A DNA stretch of 24,534 nucleotides from Firmicutes bacterium CAG:582 (lineage in GTDB: Bacteria > Bacillota_I > Bacilli_A > RF39 > UBA660). The stretch covers positions 1 to 24,534 of the forward strand of contig FR884174.1 of NCBI GenBank assembly GCA_000435515.1. The letters run 5' to 3'. A program made the translations under genes and the position numbers. Below are positions 14,703-24,307 of the stretch, one piece after another (within the stretch, counting starts at the first letter, position 1; each line of letters begins with the position of its first letter). The notes under the pieces are model-generated. The model was not told the DNA's origin. It did no database searches and saw only the letters and a list, made by a program, of their open reading frames with translations.

Positions 14703-14730
14703 AGAAGTTTTTCACACAAACTTCTTTTTT
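14703..14730 (+). terminator. Intrinsic terminator of the DUF6273-like gene
   Basis: An 8-bp stem (14703-14710 with 14718-14725) with a 7-nt loop is followed by a T-run. Confidence 0.88.
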
Positions 14731-14783
14731 ATTTCATAAATATTTCAAAATAATTTAATATATTTATTTTGGGAGATGAAAGA

Positions 14784-16289
14784 ATGTATATATTTAAAAA
14801 TGCGCTTACAAATATAAGCCGAAACAAAATGCGTAATATATTACTAGGTCTAATATTTATTGTTATTGCATCAATTTTATCTATTACTTTTGCTATTAAA
14901 AAGAGTGCAAGTAATATTGTTAAGTCTTATGAAAGTAAAAATAGCGTTGAAGCTAACATTAGCATGAATAGGGATAAACTTATGGAACATCTTGATGAAA
15001 GTGATTCTCAAGAGGATAAAATAAATGCTTTTAATAATATTGAATCAGTAACGCTTGATGAAATAAAAAATTATGCCAACAGTGTCTACGTTTCATCATA
15101 TTATTACACATATAATTTAAGAGTAGATGCTGCATCTTTAACGGAAGCAACAGATTCGCTTGTTAAAGAAACAACTGAGACTAAGACTGAAACTAAGAGT
15201 TTTAAAAATGGCGGACCATTTGGAAATGCTCCACCAAATGAACAAACAAAAACAACAACTAAAAAAACCAAAAAAATCTATAATGAAAAAGCTCAAGATG
15301 GCGCTTTCTCTTTAATAGGTTACAGTGATTATGCGTCCATGAGTGAATTTATTAATGGAAAATATAAAATTACTGAAGGAAGTATATCGGAAGATTTTGA
15401 AAGTGATTCTTGTGTTATTTCAAGTGAACTAGCCGAAATAAACAGCTTAAATGTTGGTGATACAATTACTATAGTTGATCCTAAAAACTCTAAAAAAACT
15501 TATAAACTTACTATAACTGGTATTTATGAAGAGCAAAGTGATTCAGCTAATGATTTAACCAAAATGTTTTCCGATTCAGCTAATACAATAATTACTAACT
15601 CAACTGTTGTAAATAAAATACTTGATGGAAATAGTTCTTTAACTGCAACAATTACACCAACATTTATTTTAACTTCTAGCGATGCTATTGAAGCATTCAC
15701 TGCTGAAGTAAGCGAAAAAGGTTTAAGTGATTATTACACAATAACTACAAATCAAGAAGAAATTGAAGAAAGTTTATCATCAATAAAAAATCTAGAAAAC
15801 TTTGCAAATACTTTTTTAATTATAACAATGATTATTGGTGGTTCAATTCTTGTACTTATAAACACTTTAATCATCAGAGAAAGAAAGTATGAAATAGGTG
15901 TATTAAGAACTATTGGTATGAAAAAAAGCCTAGTATCTCTTCAATTTGTTTTAGAAATATTTATAGTTGCTATATGTTCATTTGTTATTGGAACAGGTAT
16001 TGGTTCTACATTAAGTGTAAATGTTGCTAATAACTTATTAGAAAATGAAATTACTGAACAAGAAAACTCTAACAATAAAGTTAATGATAATTTTGGTAAT
16101 CACGGAAAACAAGATTTTAAACCAAATCAATCAATTGTTAAAGTGGATTCGATAAAAGCTGTTGTAGATATTAAAGTAATAACATCAATGCTATATTCAC
16201 TTATAATTTTAACGATAACATCATCTCTTGTAGCGATCGTATCCATAAATAGATTTAAACCGCTTACCATATTAAAGGAGAGAGGATAA
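14784..16289 (+). CDS. ABC transporter permease, MacB/FtsX type
   Basis: The 501-residue membrane protein is the permease half of a MacB-like mechanotransmission ABC system. The first membrane segment is at about 19-37, followed by a large extracellular domain and, after about 335, three further segments separated by the conserved RERKYEIGVLRTIGMKK loop that contacts the ATPase. The extracellular part has a low-complexity insert (a run of Thr/Lys/Glu around GGPFGNAPPNEQ, about residues 125-165). A second Asn/Gln/Lys-rich insert lies between the last segments. ATG 14784 follows GGGAGA by 7 nt. The next gene, its ATPase, overlaps by 1 nt. In a single-membrane cell such a pair exports peptides or acts in envelope-stress sensing; the substrate is unknown. 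Confidence 0.9.
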   Translation: MYIFKNALTNISRNKMRNILLGLIFIVIASILSITFAIKKSASNIVKSYESKNSVEANISMNRDKLMEHLDESDSQEDKINAFNNIESVTLDEIKNYANSVYVSSYYYTYNLRVDAASLTEATDSLVKETTETKTETKSFKNGGPFGNAPPNEQTKTTTKKTKKIYNEKAQDGAFSLIGYSDYASMSEFINGKYKITEGSISEDFESDSCVISSELAEINSLNVGDTITIVDPKNSKKTYKLTITGIYEEQSDSANDLTKMFSDSANTIITNSTVVNKILDGNSSLTATITPTFILTSSDAIEAFTAEVSEKGLSDYYTITTNQEEIEESLSSIKNLENFANTFLIITMIIGGSILVLINTLIIRERKYEIGVLRTIGMKKSLVSLQFVLEIFIVAICSFVIGTGIGSTLSVNVANNLLENEITEQENSNNKVNDNFGNHGKQDFKPNQSIVKVDSIKAVVDIKVITSMLYSLIILTITSSLVAIVSINRFKPLTILKERG

Positions 16290-16936
16290 TGAGTATACTA
16301 AAACTAAAAAATGTATCATATAGATATAAAGATGCCAAAACGGACGAATATGTTCTTAAGAATATTGATTATGAATTTTGTACAGGAAAATTATATGTTA
16401 TTAAAGGAAAAAGTGGAAGCGGTAAAACTACATTCTTATCTCTTATAAGTGGACTTGAAACCAATTATGAAGGAAGTATTCTTTACAAAGATAAAGAACT
16501 TAAGAAAACTAATTTGGATAAATATCGTAATACCGATATTGGAATTGTATTCCAAAGTTATAATCTTTTACCATCTTTAACAGCAATTGAAAACATTATG
16601 TTATCAATGAATATCAATGGAATGAAAACTAAAAAACGCGAGAAAGCCTTAGAACTTATGAAAAGTGTAGGATTAGATGAAAGTTATGCTAATAGAAGAA
16701 TATTAAAATTATCAGGAGGAGAGCAACAAAGAGTTTCTATTGCTCGAAGTATTTCTTATAATCCGAGTATTATAATAGCTGATGAGCCAACAGGAAACTT
16801 AGATCCTCAAACTGAAAAAGATATTATGGAAATATTTAAAAAACAGGCTAAGGCTGGAAAATGTGTTATTATAGTTACGCATTCGGAAAATGTTTGCAAA
16901 TATGCTGATTATATATATGAACTAAAAAAGAAATGA
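16289..16936 (+). CDS. ABC transporter ATP-binding protein, MacB/LolD type
   Basis: The 215-residue ATPase drives the permease encoded just before it. Walker A is GKSGSGKTT at about 39-47, the Q-loop is VFQSYNLLPSL, the signature is LSGGEQQRVSIAR, Walker B is IIIADEPTGNLD and the H-loop is VTHS. All catalytic positions are intact and length is typical of LolD/MacB ATPases. The start codon overlaps the permease stop (TAATG), so they are translationally coupled. The gene ends in a bidirectional terminator facing a convergent gene. Confidence 0.95.
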   Translation: MSILKLKNVSYRYKDAKTDEYVLKNIDYEFCTGKLYVIKGKSGSGKTTFLSLISGLETNYEGSILYKDKELKKTNLDKYRNTDIGIVFQSYNLLPSLTAIENIMLSMNINGMKTKKREKALELMKSVGLDESYANRRILKLSGGEQQRVSIARSISYNPSIIIADEPTGNLDPQTEKDIMEIFKKQAKAGKCVIIVTHSENVCKYADYIYELKKK

Positions 16937-16952
16937 TTTTTCATTTCTTTTT
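16925..16952. terminator. Bidirectional intrinsic terminator
   Basis: A 12-bp stem (16925-16936 with 16941-16952) with a TTTT loop has an A-run on one side and a T-run on the other, so it can end transcription from both strands. It includes the stop codons of both convergent genes. Confidence 0.88.
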
Positions 16953-17552
16953 CAATGTGTTTAAAATTTTTGAAATTGCTAGTTGTATATTTTCGGTATA
17001 CACTGTTGTATCGTTAATATAGTTAACTTTTATTATATAATACTTATTATCAACTTGGAAAAGATGCGCATAATAAGAATCATCTGCAAAAGTGATACTT
17101 TCAATTTCTCCTATTTTACTAGTTAAATGTTCGTTTAATTCGCAGTAATTATTGTATTCCTCAAATGTTATCTTATTAATTTCAATATTTATACTCGAAT
17201 TGTCTTTAAGAAATATTACATTAGAAGCAACTCCAAAGTTATCTGGATATTCCATAATTAAACTATCATATTTAAACTTTTTTGTTTTCATTTCTTCCGT
17301 AGTAGTAGAACTAGTCATATTAGGAATAGGTTCTTTTTTTATATCTTTTATTGTGTAAGTTATTATTAAAGAGATTGTGACAGCAATAAATATTAATAAT
17401 ATCATAATAACTATGGAATGCTTATTTGTTTTCTTTTTTGCGGTTTTCATTTCTTTTAATTTATTATTTTCCTCTAAGGAATTGTCATAGCCACAATGAT
17501 GGCAAATTTTTTTACTTTCATCAAGCAAATGATTACATTTTTTACAATACAT
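16941..17552 (-). CDS. Zinc-ribbon membrane protein, unknown
   Basis: The 203-residue protein starts with a zinc ribbon, CKKC and CHHC about 13 residues apart, within the first 21 residues. A Lys-rich linker and one membrane segment (about 47-67, SIVIMILLIFIAVTISLII) follow. The rest, about 130 residues, lies outside the cell and has no recognised domain (FKYDSLIMEYPDNFGVASN). The arrangement is common in Firmicutes proteins with a cytoplasmic zinc ribbon and an extracellular sensor-like part. ATG 17552 is chosen because AGGGTGGTG precedes it at good distance; GTG 17558 would overlap that site. It is convergent with the ABC pair and divergent from the giant surface protein gene. Function unknown. 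Confidence 0.8.
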   Translation of the reverse strand: MYCKKCNHLLDESKKICHHCGYDNSLEENNKLKEMKTAKKKTNKHSIVIMILLIFIAVTISLIITYTIKDIKKEPIPNMTSSTTTEEMKTKKFKYDSLIMEYPDNFGVASNVIFLKDNSSINIEINKITFEEYNNYCELNEHLTSKIGEIESITFADDSYYAHLFQVDNKYYIIKVNYINDTTVYTENIQLAISKILNTLKKK

Positions 17553-17572
17553 AAGCACACCACCCTAAAACA

Positions 17573-17601
17573 ATTATAAATGAATTCTAGTTTAATCACA
17601 A
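17573..17601 (-). promoter_or_regulatory. Promoter of the zinc-ribbon gene
   Basis: Read on the minus strand, TTGTGA (17596-17601) and TATAAT (17573-17578) are separated by 17 nt and lie about 20 nt before the start codon. Confidence 0.6.
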
Positions 17602-17677
17602 GGAAAAAAGACTAAAAAAATAAAAATGCAACATAATAAATAATGAATATAATTGTCGATTTTTGTCGTGTTTTTGG

Positions 17678-17706
17678 TTTACATGAATTATAGGAGATGT
17701 TATAAT
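17678..17706 (+). promoter_or_regulatory. Promoter of the giant surface protein
   Basis: TTTACA at 17678-17683 and the extended -10 box TGTTATAAT (17698-17706) have a 17-nt spacer. The start codon is 22 nt downstream. Confidence 0.8.
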
Positions 17707-17728
17707 TTTAGTATAGGATGTGAATGAT

Positions 17729-20700
17729 ATGAAAGGTTATGCTGTTAAACTATTTACAATTATAACTTTTATATTTGTTTATTTTATAGGAGTTAGCATT
17801 AACAACAATAGTGAAAACTCTTTATCTTTAGCTTATCCAAACAAAATAGGTGAGGTTTTGAATGTCAATCTAACTCAAAAGGGTGCAGCATTGTATGCGT
17901 CTGCAGCACTAAGTGCGTCCGTAGAGACTAAAAACACGGTAAACTCTACCACACTATATAGAGATAAAATTGACAGTGTAACAATTAAAGTATCAAATGC
18001 AGATTATGCTGAAAATATCTACACATTGAAAATAACTGGACCTAATGGTGGAGTTGATACGAATAACTGGTCTGTTGTAGATAAATATAAAACAGGAAAA
18101 ACGTTATATATCAAATTAAAAAGAAGTGGAGATAATCCAAGTGTTGGTTCGTATAAAGCCACAATAACAAATAGTAGATACACTTCATCAAAAACATCAG
18201 TATCTTTTACTGTATATGGATACTATAACTACTTTGAAATAACTGATCCAAGCATAACAAGCAACACACATGGATATTCAAATGAGGAAAACTGTTGGGA
18301 ACTTGATTTAAAAGGCTTAGCAGACCAAATGTATAACAAAGTTTCGTCAAACAATCTTGATGATTTTAATGTAACTATAAAATATAATAATTCTAATGTG
18401 ACAAATTCTAAGTTTACAATTACTAAAAATAAGGAAAAAATATATATAAGAAATAAAACCGGAATATTCAGCCGACCACGATCTGGAGTATATGAGGTAA
18501 CAGTTACTCATACTGATGATGAATTCGAACCATCAACAGTATCTAAAAAAACGAGTTTTACTGTTGGCCTTAAAAATATAAAATTAGTAGAAAAAAGTTC
18601 AGAATCTCATAGATATGTAAGACAAATGATGGATATAAATTATGTTTTAAACATAGAATCCATAAAAAACTCAAATGTTACGTATTCAGTTAATAATACT
18701 AAATATACTCAAAGCATAAATGAATTTCAAACTAAATATGAACGTGCAAATATCAATGATGTAGTAGTAAATGCTGATGGTCTTGTTATATATAACTACA
18801 GTGATTCACTTGTAATTACTGGCTATAACGGCAAAAATATAACTTATTCACTAAACGGAGTAAGTCAAACAGAAGATGTATCAACTTTCAAAACAAAATA
18901 TGCGGATGCCTACACAAAGCTTACAACTAATTATGGTTATACGGCAGATGGAAATTTGATCTATAAGATGAATTGTTTAGTGGCGGAAGAAGTAAAAACT
19001 TTAAACAATAAAAATCTAACTATTTTCGCATTATCTGGTGGAATAATAACAAAAACATATACGTATGAAGGCGTTAGAGAAGAAGAATTTGAAAACTTCC
19101 AACCATATATCGTAAAAAATAATGATACAAAAACATGTGAAGGTGGTGTATGTGGAGAAAAGGATGGTTTCAAATTATCTTGTCAATACACTGCGACAAG
19201 TACATTAAAAGGAGAAATAAAATGTACGATCGACTATGACAATACTCTTGAAAAATATACAGGCGTATATAAAATTATTTTACCGTTTGAAGATTCTAGT
19301 GAACAAGCTATAAAATTTGAAATTTATGATCAAAATACTGATTATTATCTTACAAGTCAATTTGATAAACACTTGGATAGCAACGATAAACTAAGTTCCA
19401 CAACATTACCACCAGGAAATAAAAGATATGAATACTATTTGGGATTATATTTGATTAAGGGTGGAAAAAAGGTTGAAACTAGAACTGAAGGTACACTTTC
19501 TACAAGAATCTTTGATCATCACGTTGATGTTGAAAAAGATCAAGATGGTAACCCTTTAGTGGATAGCAGTGGTAATGAAATACTTAAATATTATGATGTT
19601 AATTCTTATCAAATTCGTTTAAATAGTTATAATGCTGGAACAGGCAAAGTTAATTTTAACGTATCTATAAACGGAAGTGCATTTGAAACAAAAGAAATGA
19701 CTTATAACGATTTTGCCACATTATATGAAATTGATGAAAAATTCCCAACTTGTGGGGGTTCAAACTTCCTAAGTTGCTATAAATTTGACTCCAATGGAAA
19801 TTTTGTTAGCAGTGATGATAATTTCTTTCACACTGATAATGATGGAGCAAAAAACAAAATGTTAATTAAATCATTTAAATCAAATTCAGCAGGAACCGAT
19901 ATTGATGTTGTTTATGATCTATATAATGTTGATGGAACACTTAAAACTGCCAATGCAACAATGTCACTTACGGAGTTTAAATCGAAATATCCAGATATGT
20001 ATGGATATCTAGTAACGAAGTTTGTTTATGATGCCAACGGAAACATAATCCGTGGAACTTTTAGTGGTGAATATAAGGTATATGAAATAAATGGTAAAAA
20101 AATAGAAGGTAAGGAATTAACAAAACTATTTGATATAAAAGTTGATTATGATAATTTAAATAATGTTGATCGTGCAATAACTATATTACCTAAAACTGAA
20201 GTTCCAAAAGGAACATATTATGTTTACACAAAATACGATACAATGGAAGCAATTGGATATATAAATAAAAATACAGTTGATCCAATAACAGGCGAAGAAG
20301 TTGAAGCTACAATTAGTAAAGACTTATATCCAGAAATGTGGCTACAAAATGTTCATATGACTTCAATTTCTTATTCTGAACCTGATTATGATTTAGAAAT
20401 TAGCAACGTTGTTCAAAGCAATGTAAGAAATGATGAAAATAAAGCGTACTACAATGTAAACGGAAATATAGTATTTGATTTAAACACTAAATACATTTAC
20501 AGTGATACTGACTCTTCAGGCAATAGCCGTTTTAATGTTAAAATTTATCAAAAAAGCGGAAATAATTATGTTGACGCGACTAATAAATTTGATATCGAAG
20601 AAGAATATAATATGCCTGTAGAAGCAACATCTGCTATCTCAAAAATAAAGTTAAATATTACACCTGGAAAGATTAGTGTAGGTGATTACAAAATAGTTAT

Positions 20701-23700
20701 TACTTATACAAAAGATGGAATAACTGATACATGTGAAAAAGAATTTAATATTTCTGGAAAATACTATAATATTGAACTAGTAGATGACCAAACAATCATA
20801 TATGCCAAAAACGTTGAAAAAACTGTTACTATAAACACTAACACATACTATGTAGATAACCCAAGCAATATAGTACCTAGTATTGTTATGCAAAGAGTTG
20901 GTACTACTAGTGAAAAATTAGTTTTAGATAGTCAAAACAAGACGTTCAAAGATTCAACTGGTAAAGCTATGTTTACTTATTCATATGAAATTAATAAAAT
21001 TGATGATGAATTATCGGAATATCAATTCTTATTGACAAATATTAGAAATAAAGCAGAAGTTGGTCAATACGTTTTAACTTTATCATATCAAGATGGTGAT
21101 AATGATTTAATTCAAAAAAATATTGATTTTTCTGTATCTGAAGAGGAATATACTTTAATATTAAGCAATCGTGATCCGAAAATAAGTGATGAGGGAATGT
21201 TCATAAACTATGACATTTCAACAAAAAATATCTTAGAAAATGAATTAGATAATGTTGAATACACTATCTACTATTATGATAAAACGTTAAGAAAATACGT
21301 TGATGTATCCAGTGAAGATGCTGAAAATCGTATGTTTAAAATTCGCGATAATTGGGATTTGACAACAGGACCAAATTATACTGGAAAAGTGATTATTGAA
21401 CTTATTGATAACAAGGTAGATATGGATGGTGTTTATACCATAAAAGTCAAGTATCATTCAGCGGAAAGTGAATATGAACTAACGGATTATGGTAGATCAT
21501 TAAAAAGTTTATTTAACTGGAAAATTGAAAACGTAGATATTAGTAGTAAATATAATGATAATGGTACTATGATTAAAATAGATGGCTTTTACAATAATTT
21601 ATCAGATGTAACAATAACAGCAAAAATCGATTCACCATTTGATAAACTAGCTTCATGGTCTATAAACAAAGATTGCATAAATGGAACATGTGATCCAACT
21701 ATTGGAACAAATTACAATGATCGTTTTACTGCAACTAATGACACAAAAACTAGTGGTATTTTAAAACTAGCTTTAAAGAATAATTTAAGCAATGAAATGA
21801 AATTAAATGAAGGTACGTATTCTTTAGTTATTTATTATAGTAACACTGAATATCGCGTATATAATTTTGAGGTCAAAGGAGAATATGCTAACATCATTTT
21901 TGATAAACAAAACACTTTAATTTATTCAAAAATAAATGAAAATTTGGTGGTTGATAACTTGTTTACCAATAAAGTAGGAAAAATATATATACCGGTAAAA
22001 GTACATGGAATTGATTATTCTAATGAAGATTTAAAAATAAAAATTACTAATGAAGATGGAACTATAGGTTATGAACAATACTTTAATTATAGTAGAAGTG
22101 ATTTTAACACATCACATAATCTAGAAATAGATTATTCTGCTAGTAAAATAATTCCTAGTGGTAAATATATGATTACAATGGAATATTCTAATAATAAAAC
22201 TTCTGTCAGTGATTCGCTTGTATTTACAGTAAATCAAACTTATTTCAACTTCAACTTTAAAGCGCCAACTTATAACCCAAATCCGTTATATCCAAATACT
22301 GTTGGTAAAGTACAATTTGAAATAGAAACGGAAGATATACCAAATATTCAAATAAGTGATAGTCATATTGATGCTGATTCAAATAAACATTTATTCAGTA
22401 AAAATACAAGAATTTTTGATGAAGAAAACAATGATGTAACATCGTCATTTACAGTTATTGCATCTAATAGTAAAACTTCACTCTTCAACTTGATGTTGAA
22501 TATAAGCTATGAAAAAAATGCAGTTACACCAGGTACGTATAAAGTTGTTACTTATTATGATATGGACGGATATCGTCTAGAAAAAGAAACATCATTTGTT
22601 GTAGGAGATTATAAGAAAGACTTTACAATCAAAGAAACAAAGATTATAACTGATGCCGTAGATGGAAGATTACATAACAATGTCGATAGTGTTTTTGAAA
22701 TCTATTATTCAAGTGATTATGATATTTTTGCATCAGATATGAATGTAGTAGTTAAGTCAACTGATGGAAAAGACGTAACAAACAAATTTACTATTGAAAA
22801 ATATGATGATGTTATAAAAATAAAATACTATGGAAGAACAAATATAACTGCAGGTAATTATCAAGTAGAGTTAACTTATCAAGAAAATATAGACTACAAA
22901 TATACCCAAAATGTTGATTATATTATGAATTCTAATTATAAAGAAATAAAACTATCTAATATGACAGCAAATAATTCTCCAATATATGCTGATATGGATA
23001 ATATGAGTTATACATTTGATGTAAATACTGTTCTTACTGGAAATGATTTAAATAACTTAAAAGCAAGAATATATGACGCTGAAAATAATCTCGTTTACAG
23101 TGATATTGCATCAGACAAAATAACTAACTCATTTAAACTAGTTAACAAGGTTTCAGAAGAAGGAAAATATTATATTAACATCATTCCTTTTGCAGCAAGA
23201 ACTGGAGAATATACAGTTGAATTAGCATATTTTGAAGCTGATGGCTCATTCTCAACATCCAACAAATTATCATTCACAATAGATAAAAATTATTATAAAG
23301 TAACATTAAATAATGAGTCTACTATTGAACCAGTAATTGATTATGGAAATGCTTATATATATGATGCTGATGGAGCTAAGGGGTCATATACTTTTAGCAC
23401 AACATATGATAAAACTAAGAAAGATGTTTATTCTATAAAAGCATACAAGGGCTTAAGGCTAGTTGACGAGGTAAAAACTGATATTGAAGAAACAGATTTC
23501 TATGGAGCAACTTTATTCAAAACAACATTTAAAACCGGAAAACTAATAGCAGGAGATGTTGATTTCTACTTGTGTATTAATGGTTTACCTTATAGCAAAA
23601 TTACTAAACAAGTTTATGAATATAAAAAGGTAAATAGTATTAAAACTATTATTGATAATATGGAGATAAATGATGAAGTTACATTGTTTAATGGAGAATA

Positions 23701-24307
23701 TAAAACAATAAACTATGTTATTGAACCAGTAGATTATACAGATCGTAATATTAAGATAATTTCATCAAATGAAGAAATAGTAAAAGTATTAGATGATGGT
23801 AGAATTAAAGTGAATGGAATAGGTTCTTGTGAATTAAAAATTGGAAATAAGGACTTTACTAAAGTAATTAAGGTTACAACAAGACAAAGATTATCTTCAA
23901 ATACCTATGCAGTAAATTATGATGATTTTACTATAAATGTACTAAGCATGAATAAAAAGTCTTTGAGCAAAACTGAATTCTTGTTCAACTTAAATGGTTT
24001 AGTTAATAATTATGTAATCCTTGATAAGAATAAGAACGATATAACTAGTAAAGTAACTGAAATAGGAACGGGCATGCTTCTTGTTAATGGAGGAGAAACA
24101 TATACTATTTCTATAATAGGTGATTTAAACAAAGATGGAAAAATAAATGTATTTGATGTATCAATGCTTTATAACTATGTTAGAGGAAAAACTAATCTTG
24201 ATAAATCTAGTTTAAATGCTGCAAGAATTAGAAAACAAACTGATATAAAAGTTGCAGATGTTTCTAAATTATATAGTTTTGTAAGAGATAGGATAAGTGA
24301 TATATGA
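17729..24307 (+). CDS. Giant secreted repeat protein with C-terminal dockerin
   Basis: The 2192-residue protein begins with a signal peptide or anchor (hydrophobic residues about 8-22). Most of it consists of about ten degenerate beta-sandwich modules. Each ends in a strand pair of the type SVGSYKATIT, KISVGDYKIVITYT, PSGKYMITMEYS or TPGTYKVVTYYD, followed by FxVxxxYxxI, an Ig-like pattern. A different ~60-residue module occurs four times between about 18670 and 20055. Near the C-terminus is a BIG2-like domain (NEEIVKVLDDGRIKVNGIG), then a type I dockerin from about 24119. Its first calcium loop DLNKDGKINVFD is intact; its second repeat lacks most ligands. There is no LPxTG or membrane tail, so cell attachment probably goes through the dockerin. 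ATG 17729 is preferred over GTG 17720 on spacing to AGGATG. Confidence 0.9.
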   Translation: MKGYAVKLFTIITFIFVYFIGVSINNNSENSLSLAYPNKIGEVLNVNLTQKGAALYASAALSASVETKNTVNSTTLYRDKIDSVTIKVSNADYAENIYTLKITGPNGGVDTNNWSVVDKYKTGKTLYIKLKRSGDNPSVGSYKATITNSRYTSSKTSVSFTVYGYYNYFEITDPSITSNTHGYSNEENCWELDLKGLADQMYNKVSSNNLDDFNVTIKYNNSNVTNSKFTITKNKEKIYIRNKTGIFSRPRSGVYEVTVTHTDDEFEPSTVSKKTSFTVGLKNIKLVEKSSESHRYVRQMMDINYVLNIESIKNSNVTYSVNNTKYTQSINEFQTKYERANINDVVVNADGLVIYNYSDSLVITGYNGKNITYSLNGVSQTEDVSTFKTKYADAYTKLTTNYGYTADGNLIYKMNCLVAEEVKTLNNKNLTIFALSGGIITKTYTYEGVREEEFENFQPYIVKNNDTKTCEGGVCGEKDGFKLSCQYTATSTLKGEIKCTIDYDNTLEKYTGVYKIILPFEDSSEQAIKFEIYDQNTDYYLTSQFDKHLDSNDKLSSTTLPPGNKRYEYYLGLYLIKGGKKVETRTEGTLSTRIFDHHVDVEKDQDGNPLVDSSGNEILKYYDVNSYQIRLNSYNAGTGKVNFNVSINGSAFETKEMTYNDFATLYEIDEKFPTCGGSNFLSCYKFDSNGNFVSSDDNFFHTDNDGAKNKMLIKSFKSNSAGTDIDVVYDLYNVDGTLKTANATMSLTEFKSKYPDMYGYLVTKFVYDANGNIIRGTFSGEYKVYEINGKKIEGKELTKLFDIKVDYDNLNNVDRAITILPKTEVPKGTYYVYTKYDTMEAIGYINKNTVDPITGEEVEATISKDLYPEMWLQNVHMTSISYSEPDYDLEISNVVQSNVRNDENKAYYNVNGNIVFDLNTKYIYSDTDSSGNSRFNVKIYQKSGNNYVDATNKFDIEEEYNMPVEATSAISKIKLNITPGKISVGDYKIVITYTKDGITDTCEKEFNISGKYYNIELVDDQTIIYAKNVEKTVTINTNTYYVDNPSNIVPSIVMQRVGTTSEKLVLDSQNKTFKDSTGKAMFTYSYEINKIDDELSEYQFLLTNIRNKAEVGQYVLTLSYQDGDNDLIQKNIDFSVSEEEYTLILSNRDPKISDEGMFINYDISTKNILENELDNVEYTIYYYDKTLRKYVDVSSEDAENRMFKIRDNWDLTTGPNYTGKVIIELIDNKVDMDGVYTIKVKYHSAESEYELTDYGRSLKSLFNWKIENVDISSKYNDNGTMIKIDGFYNNLSDVTITAKIDSPFDKLASWSINKDCINGTCDPTIGTNYNDRFTATNDTKTSGILKLALKNNLSNEMKLNEGTYSLVIYYSNTEYRVYNFEVKGEYANIIFDKQNTLIYSKINENLVVDNLFTNKVGKIYIPVKVHGIDYSNEDLKIKITNEDGTIGYEQYFNYSRSDFNTSHNLEIDYSASKIIPSGKYMITMEYSNNKTSVSDSLVFTVNQTYFNFNFKAPTYNPNPLYPNTVGKVQFEIETEDIPNIQISDSHIDADSNKHLFSKNTRIFDEENNDVTSSFTVIASNSKTSLFNLMLNISYEKNAVTPGTYKVVTYYDMDGYRLEKETSFVVGDYKKDFTIKETKIITDAVDGRLHNNVDSVFEIYYSSDYDIFASDMNVVVKSTDGKDVTNKFTIEKYDDVIKIKYYGRTNITAGNYQVELTYQENIDYKYTQNVDYIMNSNYKEIKLSNMTANNSPIYADMDNMSYTFDVNTVLTGNDLNNLKARIYDAENNLVYSDIASDKITNSFKLVNKVSEEGKYYINIIPFAARTGEYTVELAYFEADGSFSTSNKLSFTIDKNYYKVTLNNESTIEPVIDYGNAYIYDADGAKGSYTFSTTYDKTKKDVYSIKAYKGLRLVDEVKTDIEETDFYGATLFKTTFKTGKLIAGDVDFYLCINGLPYSKITKQVYEYKKVNSIKTIIDNMEINDEVTLFNGEYKTINYVIEPVDYTDRNIKIISSNEEIVKVLDDGRIKVNGIGSCELKIGNKDFTKVIKVTTRQRLSSNTYAVNYDDFTINVLSMNKKSLSKTEFLFNLNGLVNNYVILDKNKNDITSKVTEIGTGMLLVNGGETYTISIIGDLNKDGKINVFDVSMLYNYVRGKTNLDKSSLNAARIRKQTDIKVADVSKLYSFVRDRISDI
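18673..20055 (+). repeat. Four-copy coding repeat inside the giant protein
   Basis: Four segments at about 18673-18797, 18836-18968, 19645-19815 and 19892-20055 encode a common pattern: VxYSxN, a short Thr/Glu stretch, EFxTKY, a variable stretch, and YxxDGNxI (for example INEFQTKY, VSTFKTKYADAY, LTEFKSKYPDMY; ADGNLIY, DSNGNFV, DANGNIIRG). Boundaries are by eye. The copies differ widely in DNA and are old duplications. Confidence 0.6.
24119..24295 (+). other. Dockerin type I domain (coding segment)
   Basis: The first repeat GDLNKDGKINVFDVSMLYNY has Asp/Asn at loop positions 1, 3, 5, 9 and 12, as needed for calcium binding. The second repeat, RIRKQTDIKVADVSKLYSFV, keeps the helix pattern but only the last Asp. 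Dockerins bind cohesin domains. Confidence 0.82.

Noticed and set aside
14769..14783. TTG start for the ABC permease
   Set aside because: GGGAGA inside this stretch is the ribosome site for ATG 14784, which gives a normal N-terminus.
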